Shown: positions 1 to 5,334 of the stretch, in pieces | How the letters are laid out: every line of letters begins with the position of its first letter | How positions within the stretch are numbered: the stretch's first letter is position 1 | Translations under genes and position numbers: made by a program | Notes under the pieces: model-generated | Told to the model about the DNA's origin: nothing | Database searches by the model: none | Seen by the model: the letters and a program-made list of their open reading frames with translations, nothing else | Source of the DNA: Bacteroidota bacterium | Lineage (GTDB): Bacteria > Bacteroidota > Bacteroidia > NS11-12g > UBA955 | Direction of reading: 5' to 3' | NCBI GenBank assembly: GCA_009918425.1 | Contig: RGEC01000093.1 | Coordinates: forward strand, 1 to 8,315 | Length of the DNA stretch: 8,315 bases

Positions 1-990
1 CTATGTCCTGCCCTTCTTTCAGTATCTGGGCCCTTGAGGGCATCCCCGGAAGATGCCCGTTTTCTTGTATAAAATTAGATACACTTTCCAGCGGCATCAG
101 TTTGTAATCTTTCTCAAACAAATAGTCAGGCCACCATTTGGGTTTTGAGACAAATCCATTGCAGGTAACCTTGCCTTGTGCCTCCACATTGCCCCGCATC
201 GTTACATTGCCGGCGGCATCCATCCGCAGCCCCGCGGTTACCCCATCTGCACGCCAAGGCCCAATTACCAATGCCCCGCTTTGGTTACTGCCTTCATTGC
301 CCAGCCCATCCGTGAAAAACATGCCCAAATCATTGTTTTGTGTAATGCTGTTGTACGCACCCTGGGTGCAATGCGGCACTATCTCCACATGCTTGGTGTA
401 TTGCTGTGGCAAAGGGTTACCGGCAATGGTAAATGGCGAACGCTGTGCCCTAATGCCAAAAATGACGGCTGGGGCGTTGGGGCCAAAACCCCGCACATCC
501 AGCGCTGCCCTGGGGTTGGCTACGTGTATGCCCGTGCGCCCGAAGGCAGCTCCTGCGTTTTTAACCATAGCAGCGGTGCGGTGTTGTTGTTTATGCTTTG
601 TATAGGAAAACGCATGGGGGTAACGGGTGTGAAATAATGCGGAACCTGCACCAAGCCACCATTGGGTAAATCTTGCCCTTCGCCTAATGTTCCATCAGAT
701 AAACCATCACCAAGGTTGCCACCGCCGCCCAGTGAAGTGCTGCTGGGGCCATTGCAAAACACCCGGGTAACCAATAAGCCTGAATGCTCGAGCGCAGAAG
801 GCGGACAATACCGTATTTCGGCTTTGCCTTCAGGTACGGACGTGCCCACACCCAGGGCGCTGTCTGTGTGTGCTGTAATGGCTGTGCCATTGCCCAAAAT
901 GTTTTTGAATGTACCTACTGCCGTGGTTTGGGCATTGAGTACATAAAAAGAAAATAGGGAGAGGGTGCTAAGGATGATTTTTGTATTCAT
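1..990 (-). CDS. Secreted tail-fibre-like protein, frameshifted, partial at its C-terminus
   Basis: The reading starts at the ATG at 990-988. It opens with a signal peptide (MNTKIILSTLSLFSFYVLNAQ, cleavage probably just before or after the AQ) and a Gly/Ser/Asn-rich stretch. This frame stays open only to a TAG at 520-522. From about position 562 down to the window edge a second frame, offset by one base, is open and clearly coding. It carries GRTGIHVANPRAALDVRG and near the edge WWPDYLFEKDYKL and NGHLPGMPS, the usual tail of Bacteroidota secreted tail-fibre-like proteins. The two frames join sensibly at a run of five A (minus strand) near 558-562: ...NNNTAPLLWLK in the first frame, then NAGAAFGRTGIHV in the second. 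One missing A would explain this. An upstream ATG at 1026 exists in frame, but it would put 12 residues ahead of the signal peptide, so I reject it. Function is unknown; an extracellular structural or adhesive role is inference. The 3' end lies beyond position 1. Confidence 0.75.
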
Positions 991-1023
991 ATTTACGAAT
1001 GTAGTCGTAATATATTTATGAAA

Positions 1024-1051
1024 CAAGCATATTGTGTAATTGTTTTACAAA
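1024..1051 (-). promoter_or_regulatory. Weak candidate promoter of the tail-fibre-like gene
   Basis: On the minus strand TATGCTTG (1031-1024) differs by one base from the Bacteroidota -7 element TAnnTTTG. A TTTG lies 16 bases upstream (1051-1048), which is slightly close for a -33 element. The start codon at 990 would follow a leader of about 30 bases. The surrounding DNA is AT-rich, so chance matches are likely. Confidence 0.25.
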
Positions 1052-1082
1052 ATGACAATATATAACAAAAAAAGTGCTTGCT

Positions 1083-1125
1083 TAATTAAATCGGCCGCTG
1101 TGTAGAAACGTGGGCGATTTAATTA
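1083..1125 (-). terminator. Stem-loop over the thyA stop codon, possible terminator
   Basis: TAATTAAATCG (1083-1093) and CGATTTAATTA (1115-1125) are perfect 11-bp inverted repeats separated by a 21-base spacer. The right arm includes the thyA stop codon (TAA, read at 1125-1123). Downstream on the minus strand a run of seven T lies at 1070-1076, not directly against the stem. It therefore resembles a 3'-end stem-loop or a loose intrinsic terminator rather than a textbook one. The stem is mostly A/T pairs. Confidence 0.4.
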
Positions 1126-1923
1126 TACCGCCACAGGCGCTTTGATTGCAGGCCAGGGATCGTAGTTTTCCAGGGTAAAATCAGCGTAATCAAACGCGAA
1201 GAGGTCGGTAACCGCAGGATTGATTTTCATGGTGGGATAGCTGCGCGGCTCGCGGGAAAGCTGTTCCTTCACCTGCTCGAAATGGTTTGAATAAATATGC
1301 GCATCACCGAAGGTATGCACAAAATCGCCGTATTGCAGTCCGCACACCTGCGCCATCATCATGGTGAGCAGGGCATAACTGGCTATGTTAAAAGGCACGC
1401 CCAGAAACAGGTCTGCGCTGCGCTGGTAGAGCTGACAACTCAATTTTCCATCGGCCACATAAAACTGAAACATGGTATGGCAGGGCATCAGGGCCATTTT
1501 GTCTATTTCGCCCACATTCCAGGCATTCACCAATATACGACGGCTGTCGGGGTTGTTTTTTATCATGTTCAGGGCCTCGGAAATCTGGTCGATTATGCGA
1601 CCGTCTTTGGCTTCCCAGCTTCGCCACTGCTTGCCGTACACCGGACCCAGTTCGCCTTCCGCGTTGGCCCATTCATCCCAGATGCTAACGCCATGTTCTT
1701 TCAGGTATGCAATGTTGGTTTCGCCCTTCAGAAACCACAGCAGTTCATAAATGATGCTTTTCAGGTGTACTTTTTTGGTGGTGATAAGCGGAAAACCCTC
1801 CTGCAGGTTAAAGCGCAGCTGTCCGCCAAACACAGACACCGTGCCGGTGCCGGTGCGGTCGGTTTTGCGGGTGCCGTTTTCAAAAACATACTTCAGAAAG
1901 GTTTCGTACTGATTGCAAGCCAT
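1123..1923 (-). CDS. thyA: Thymidylate synthase
   Basis: This enzyme makes dTMP from dUMP in the cytoplasm, using 5,10-methylenetetrahydrofolate as both carbon donor and reductant. The 266-residue protein matches the usual length of the ThyA family and is complete. Visible family motifs are the phosphate-binding DSRR (residues 126-129), the nucleophile in MPCHTMFQFYV (Cys148), QRSADLFLGVPFNIASYA (R168, S169, D171 and N179 contact dUMP), HIYSNH (H209, Y211), and a C-terminus ending APVAV, close to the mobile tail of the family. The ATG at 1923 fits the family start; the ATG at 1945 is out of frame. There is no Shine-Dalgarno sequence. ThyA produces dihydrofolate, so a dihydrofolate reductase is needed; its gene is often adjacent but is not in this window. 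The gene is divergent from the pdh E2 gene and shares a 206-bp intergenic region with it. Confidence 0.98.
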   Translation of the reverse strand: MACNQYETFLKYVFENGTRKTDRTGTGTVSVFGGQLRFNLQEGFPLITTKKVHLKSIIYELLWFLKGETNIAYLKEHGVSIWDEWANAEGELGPVYGKQWRSWEAKDGRIIDQISEALNMIKNNPDSRRILVNAWNVGEIDKMALMPCHTMFQFYVADGKLSCQLYQRSADLFLGVPFNIASYALLTMMMAQVCGLQYGDFVHTFGDAHIYSNHFEQVKEQLSREPRSYPTMKINPAVTDLFAFDYADFTLENYDPWPAIKAPVAV

Positions 1924-2061
1924 GAGGCGAAGGTAATACAGCCATGAATAATGCTGTCAACATTTATGTCACATGCGATGCACAACAATACCCCTGGTTT
2001 TTGGTGCGAAAAGATTTGTTTTTGTTCATCTTTTTTCGTATATTTATGATGTTGTCTAATT

Positions 2062-2083
2062 GCTGCGGGTTTAAACCCACAGC
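2062..2083. repeat. Near-perfect 22-bp palindrome between thyA and pdh E2
   Basis: GCTGCGGGTTT (2062-2072) is followed directly by AAACCCACAGC (2073-2083). The two halves are reverse complements except for one position (C2066 against A2079), and there is no spacer. It lies about 30 bp upstream of the -7 box of the E2 gene. It could be an operator for a dimeric regulator, or one copy of a dispersed REP-like palindrome. A single window cannot separate these. Confidence 0.5.
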
Positions 2084-2111
2084 TATGGGGAAATTCAATT
2101 CCTAATTTTGT

Positions 2112-2119
2112 TATCTTTG
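2112..2119 (+). promoter_or_regulatory. Promoter -7 element of the pdh E2 gene
   Basis: TATCTTTG is an exact match to the Bacteroidota -7 consensus TAnnTTTG. Only ten bases separate it from the ATG at 2130, so the transcript would have a leader of a few bases. I see no convincing TTG-type -33 element at the expected spacing. Confidence 0.6.
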
Positions 2120-2129
2120 CAATCCTTTT

Positions 2130-3371
2130 ATGGCCGAAGCAGTTAAATTGCCCAAAATGAGCGATACAATGACCGAGGGTGTCATTGTGAAATGGAACTA
2201 CAAAGTAGGTGATTCCGTAAAAAGCGGCGATGTTCTTGCCGAAGTGGAAACCGATAAAGCGACCATGGATATGGAGGTGTATGCCAAAGGCAGCATTCTG
2301 TATCTGGTAGACGAAGGTAGCACCGTTCCCGTAGATGGTGTAATTGCTGTGGTCGGCACTGCCGGTGAAGATTATCAATCTTTGCTTTCAGGTGCACCTG
2401 CTGCTGCCACTCCAACACCGGCTCCTGTTGCAGAAAAAACAGCAGAAACTCCGGTTGCACAACCCACTGTTTCTGCGCCTGCTGCGGTATCAGCTCCCCC
2501 GGTTGCATCCGGCGATGAAAGGTTAAAAGCCTCTCCCCTGGCCAAAAAACTCGCACAGGATAAAGGTGTTGACCTAAGTCAGATTCAGGGCACCGGCGAA
2601 AACGGACGTATTGTGCGCAAGGATGTAGAGTCGTTTGTACCAGGCACCCAAACGGAGGCTGCACCTGCCGTTGTACAGGTTTCAGGCACCGAAAGCTTCG
2701 AAGAAGTAGCGGTTAGCCAGATGCGCAAAACCATTGCAGCCCGCCTCAGCGAAAGCAAATTCACTGCGCCCCACTTTTACCTTACCATGGAAATCAACAT
2801 GGACAAGGCCGTGGCAGCCCGCGAACAAATGAACGCCGTGAGCGAGGTAAAAATCAGCATGAACGACCTGGTGATTAAAGCCGCTGCTGCTGCATTGCGC
2901 AAAAACCCCAAGGTAAACAGCAGCTGGCTGGGCACCAAAATCCGTTATAACCACCACATCCATATTGGCGTTGCCATGGCTGTTGACGAAGGCTTGCTGG
3001 TACCCGTGGTGCGTTTTGCAGACCAAAAAGGCCTTAGCCAGATCAGTGCAGAGGTAAAAGATTACGGCAAGCGCGCCAAAGAAAAGAAATTGCAGCCCCA
3101 GGACTGGGCCGGAAACACCTTCACCATCAGCAACCTGGGCATGTTTGGCATTGAAGAGTTCACCGCCATTATCAACCCGCCCGATGCCTGCATCATGGCC
3201 GTGGGTGCCGTGAAAGACACAGTGGGCGTGGTGAACGGTGAAATAAAGCCGGTGAAAACCATGAAAGTAACCCTAAGCTGCGACCACCGCGTGGTGGATG
3301 GCGCTATCGGTGCTGCCTTCCTGAACACCTTCAAAGAATATCTGGAAGAACCGGTTAAAATGCTGGTTTAA
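2130..3371 (+). CDS. pdhC: Pyruvate dehydrogenase E2, dihydrolipoyllysine acetyltransferase
   Basis: This is the core subunit of the pyruvate dehydrogenase complex (also called aceF). It takes the acetyl group from E1 on a swinging lipoyl arm and transfers it to coenzyme A. Domain order in the 413 residues: one lipoyl domain (about 1-80) with the lipoylated lysine in ETDKATM (Lys43); an Ala/Pro/Thr-rich flexible linker (about 90-128); a peripheral-subunit-binding domain (about 131-170, LKASPLAKKLA ... GTGENGRIVRKDV); and the catalytic acyltransferase domain (about 192-413). The catalytic domain carries SNLGMFGI and the active-site motif DHRVVDG (His386, Asp390). The N-terminal LPKMSDTMTEG and ETDKATM resemble the pyruvate-specific mitochondrial-type E2 more than 2-oxoglutarate E2, although a branched-chain E2 cannot be excluded from sequence alone. 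Genes for E1 and E3 are not in this window. The ATG at 2130 sits directly before the lipoyl domain and has no Shine-Dalgarno sequence. Confidence 0.93.
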   Translation: MAEAVKLPKMSDTMTEGVIVKWNYKVGDSVKSGDVLAEVETDKATMDMEVYAKGSILYLVDEGSTVPVDGVIAVVGTAGEDYQSLLSGAPAAATPTPAPVAEKTAETPVAQPTVSAPAAVSAPPVASGDERLKASPLAKKLAQDKGVDLSQIQGTGENGRIVRKDVESFVPGTQTEAAPAVVQVSGTESFEEVAVSQMRKTIAARLSESKFTAPHFYLTMEINMDKAVAAREQMNAVSEVKISMNDLVIKAAAAALRKNPKVNSSWLGTKIRYNHHIHIGVAMAVDEGLLVPVVRFADQKGLSQISAEVKDYGKRAKEKKLQPQDWAGNTFTISNLGMFGIEEFTAIINPPDACIMAVGAVKDTVGVVNGEIKPVKTMKVTLSCDHRVVDGAIGAAFLNTFKEYLEEPVKMLV

Positions 3372-3387
3372 TTCAGGCCTGCACTCC

Positions 3388-3867
3388 GTGAAAATCAAAT
3401 TTAACAACATTCGCGACTTGGCCGATGCGAGGTATGCAGCAGCCGTTATGGCTGACTACATTGGTTTTTCCATTGGAGATGAAAACGAATTGCCTACTTC
3501 CACCATACAGGAAATCATCGGCTGGTGTTCGGGTCCGGAAATTATACTCGAAGTTAAAAATGCAGCTGCCGTTGAAAAAGTCAAGGCCCTGCTGAGTATC
3601 CTTCCCGTTAACGGACTGGAAGTGAGTGCAAACGATTATCCCGCAATAAAAGAGGCAATTTCTGAACAGAACCTGCTATGGATTATTGACTCAAAAATAA
3701 ATGGCGATAAGGAATTGGTGAAGGTAAGTCCAAATTCGAAAGCTGCCGAAAAAATCAAAGAAACTGATCCATGGGGCATTAGCATGGATTGTTTTGAATC
3801 CGTATCTACCGGTATCAAAGACTTTTCCGATTGGAATGATTTTTTTGAAGAACTCGAAATTCTATAA
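3388..3867 (+). CDS. Short TrpF-like protein, probably not a functional isomerase
   Basis: The start is GTG at 3388, 16 bases after the E2 stop; it gives an N-terminus MKIKFNNIRD that lines up with the first strand of phosphoribosylanthranilate isomerase (TrpF). Resemblance continues in LADARYAAAVMADYIGFSI (residues 11-29) and returns near the C-terminus in STGIKDFSDWNDFFEEL (140-156), like the SSGVE..PGIKD end of TrpF. The protein has 159 residues against roughly 200 for TrpF, so part of the middle of the barrel is missing. The catalytic cysteine of the KICG motif is replaced: the sequence reads KFNN, with Asn at residue 6. The SGG phosphate-binding motif is not visible. An Asp at 101 (LLWIIDSK) might match the catalytic Asp, but the alignment is uncertain. 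I infer a divergent paralogue that has lost tryptophan-pathway activity; its real role is unknown. It may be cotranscribed with the E2 gene. Confidence 0.7.
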   Translation: MKIKFNNIRDLADARYAAAVMADYIGFSIGDENELPTSTIQEIIGWCSGPEIILEVKNAAAVEKVKALLSILPVNGLEVSANDYPAIKEAISEQNLLWIIDSKINGDKELVKVSPNSKAAEKIKETDPWGISMDCFESVSTGIKDFSDWNDFFEELEIL

Positions 3868-3885
3868 GAATTCAATTGGCTTGTG

Positions 3886-3893
3886 TAATTTTG
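3886..3893 (+). promoter_or_regulatory. Promoter -7 element before the lipoprotein-asd pair
   Basis: TAATTTTG matches TAnnTTTG exactly. Only five bases separate it from the ATG at 3899, so transcription would start at or next to the A of the start codon, giving a leaderless message. No good -33 element is visible. Confidence 0.5.
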
Positions 3894-3898
3894 CCCTT

Positions 3899-4162
3899 AT
3901 GAAATATGTATTGATGATTATTAGTGTGGGTGTTCTTGTTTTGGGTAATTCTTGCTCCGGCGATAGTGCGTATACCGAAGAGGAAAAACTTGAACAGGAC
4001 AGCACCGATAAGGCGCGTCAGGAGGCTGATTTTGAAAAACTGGAAAATCAAAACGCTCCTAAGCCCGGAGATACCGCAGCCAATTCACCAGTTCCAGACC
4101 CACTTAACAACCAAAAGGTTGCAGAACCCAAAGTTATCATCGAAGCTGAGGAGGTCAAATAA
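3899..4162 (+). CDS. Small predicted lipoprotein of unknown function
   Basis: The protein has 87 residues. It begins MKYVLMIISVGVLVLGNSC: one lysine, a hydrophobic stretch and then Cys19 in a loose lipobox (GNSC), consistent with cleavage by signal peptidase II and lipid attachment. The mature part is hydrophilic and strongly acidic, rich in Glu, Asp, Lys, Asn and Pro, with no recognisable domain and probably disordered. The same frame stays open upstream to an ATG at 3794, but that start would overlap the previous gene and bury the signal peptide, so I chose 3899. It ends three bases before the asd start, so the two genes are almost certainly cotranscribed. I do not recognise a family. Confidence 0.75.
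   Translation: MKYVLMIISVGVLVLGNSCSGDSAYTEEEKLEQDSTDKARQEADFEKLENQNAPKPGDTAANSPVPDPLNNQKVAEPKVIIEAEEVK
4149..4154 (+). promoter_or_regulatory. Possible Shine-Dalgarno sequence for asd
   Basis: AGGAGG lies inside the last codons of the lipoprotein gene, 11 bases before the GTG start of asd. It is a perfect match to the anti-Shine-Dalgarno core, which is otherwise absent from the starts in this window. It may help a GTG start that follows a stop codon at short range. It could equally be an accident of the Glu-Glu codons (GAG GAG). Confidence 0.35.
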
Positions 4163-4165
4163 CCT

Positions 4166-5161
4166 GTGAAAGTTGCCGTTGTAGGAGTCACCGGTCTGGT
4201 GGGCTCAAAAATGTTGCAGGTGCTTGCTGAACGGAAATTTCCCGTTTCTGAATTAATTCCCGTCGCCAGCGAAAGCAGTGTTGGAAAAGAAGTGGCTTTT
4301 GGAAATAAAACCTGGAAAGTAGTTTCCATGCAAGCCGCCATTGAGGCAGCCCCCGACCTGGCACTTTTCAGTGCAGGTGGTTCCGTTAGCAAAGAATTTG
4401 CTCCGCAGTTTGCTGCCAAAGGCACTTACGTTGTAGATAACAGCAGTGCCTGGCGCATGGAAAAAGATATTCCACTGTTGGTTCCCGAGGTAAATCCCAA
4501 TGCCCTGAACCAGAACAACCACATCATAGCCAACCCCAACTGCAGTACCATTCAAATGCTTGTGGCTTTAAAGCCCCTGCATGACCGATACAGCATCAAA
4601 CGTATTGTAGTGAGCACATACCAGAGTGTTACCGGAACCGGGCAAAAAGCCGTAGAGCAAATGAATGCCGAACGAGAAGGTAGGCCTGTATCGCCTGTTT
4701 ATCCGCATCCCATAGACCGGAATATTCTTCCGCACATCGATGTATTCCTTGAAAATGGATACACCAAAGAGGAAATGAAAATGATTCTGGAAACCCGCAA
4801 GATTATGGAAGCACCGGAGATGGCAGTAACGGCTACTACCGTGAGGGTGCCCACTACCGGCGGTCATAGCGAAAGCATCAATGTGGAATTTGAACAGGAT
4901 TTTGACCTGGGTGAAGTAAAATCCCTACTGGATAATGCGCCTGGCGTATTGGTGCAGGATGATGTGCAACACAACGTTTATCCCATGCCCATCTGGAGCC
5001 ACGATAAAGATGAGGTTTTTGTAGGACGGCTGCGCCGCGATGAAAGCCGTGCAAATACCCTGAACATGTGGGTTGTGAGTGATAACCTAAGAAAGGGCGC
5101 TGCTACCAATGCCGTACAAATCGCGGAATTGCTGATCCAAAAAGGATACATACAGGCATAG
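4166..5161 (+). CDS. asd: Aspartate-semialdehyde dehydrogenase
   Basis: This enzyme reduces L-aspartyl phosphate to L-aspartate 4-semialdehyde with NADPH, the branch-point step toward lysine and diaminopimelate, threonine and methionine. The protein has 331 residues, normal for the family. Visible motifs are the nucleotide-binding GVTGLVGS (residues 7-14), the nucleophile in NPNCSTIQ (Cys126), YQSVTGTG (Gln153 region), and RVPTTGGHSES with the probable catalytic base His234 and substrate-binding Arg227. The start is GTG at 4166; the protein then begins MKVAVVGVTG, exactly where the Rossmann strand should start. The gap to the upstream lipoprotein stop is only three bases, which suggests translational coupling. 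After the TAG stop comes a T-run (5162-5167) but no clear stem, so I do not call a terminator. Confidence 0.97.
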   Translation: MKVAVVGVTGLVGSKMLQVLAERKFPVSELIPVASESSVGKEVAFGNKTWKVVSMQAAIEAAPDLALFSAGGSVSKEFAPQFAAKGTYVVDNSSAWRMEKDIPLLVPEVNPNALNQNNHIIANPNCSTIQMLVALKPLHDRYSIKRIVVSTYQSVTGTGQKAVEQMNAEREGRPVSPVYPHPIDRNILPHIDVFLENGYTKEEMKMILETRKIMEAPEMAVTATTVRVPTTGGHSESINVEFEQDFDLGEVKSLLDNAPGVLVQDDVQHNVYPMPIWSHDKDEVFVGRLRRDESRANTLNMWVVSDNLRKGAATNAVQIAELLIQKGYIQA

Positions 5162-5196
5162 GTTTTTTCCATATATAAAGTCCGTCTGCATTTTAC

Positions 5197-5204
5197 TAAC
5201 TTTG
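5197..5204 (+). promoter_or_regulatory. Promoter -7 element of the riboswitch-receptor transcript
   Basis: TAACTTTG matches TAnnTTTG exactly. The first paired base of the TPP aptamer (5209) lies five bases downstream, which is where transcription would be expected to start. The agreement between promoter and RNA element supports both. No clear -33 TTG is seen; a T-rich stretch lies at 5162-5168. Confidence 0.65.
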
Positions 5205-5208
5205 CTAC

Positions 5209-5292
5209 CGCATTCGGGGTGCTTTTCCAAAGGAAATGCTGAGACAATACCCGTAATACCTGATCAGGATAATGCCTGCGCAGGGAAATGTG
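5209..5292 (+). promoter_or_regulatory. TPP riboswitch (THI element) aptamer
   Basis: All conserved blocks of the thiamine pyrophosphate aptamer are present in order: CGGGGTGC (5215-5222), GCTGAGA (5238-5244), ACCCG (5249-5253), ACCTGATC (5258-5265), GGATAATGCC (5267-5276) and GCGCAGGGAA (5278-5287). Stem P1 forms between CGCATT (5209-5214) and AATGTG (5287-5292), with one G-U pair. The variable P3 arm is a short TTTCC/GGAAA hairpin (5224-5235). The aptamer lies 42 bases upstream of the receptor start codon on the same strand. In known systems, TPP binding lowers expression of the downstream gene. Confidence 0.97.
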
Positions 5293-5306
5293 TCGCCTTT
5301 ATCAAG

Positions 5307-5334
5307 GTGTCCCGGATGCAAAACCTACGCATCC
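5307..5334 (+). promoter_or_regulatory. Predicted expression platform of the TPP riboswitch
   Basis: GGATGC (5314-5319) and GCATCC (5329-5334) can form a 6-bp hairpin with a 9-base loop whose 3' arm touches the ATG at 5335. The same left arm, extended to 5307-5319, can instead pair over 13 continuous positions (nine Watson-Crick, four G-U) with 5210-5222, the P1/P2 5' strand of the aptamer. The two pairings exclude each other, as expected for a switch that blocks translation when TPP is bound. There is no T-run after the hairpin, so a transcription terminator is less likely. The pairing is read by eye; its use is inference. Confidence 0.55.

Noticed and set aside
138..946. Three plus-strand open frames (138-605, 176-637, 662-946) across the tail-fibre-like gene
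   Set aside because: The minus-strand reading has a signal peptide and family motifs across the same bases; the plus-strand products are low in recognisable features.
1297..1947. Long plus-strand open frame (216 codons) opposite thyA
   Set aside because: It lies antisense to a perfectly conserved thymidylate synthase and has no recognisable motifs; it is a by-product of thyA codon use.
1893..2378. Minus-strand open frame (161 codons) spanning the starts of both thyA and the E2 gene
   Set aside because: It overlaps two firmly identified genes and the divergent intergenic region, and its product shows no family motifs.
5155..5185. T-run after asd as an intrinsic terminator
   Set aside because: There is no GC-rich inverted repeat in front of the T-run.
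5272..5334. Upstream ATG at 5272 as the receptor start
   Set aside because: It falls within the conserved GGATAATGCC of the TPP aptamer and would add 21 residues before a clear signal peptide.
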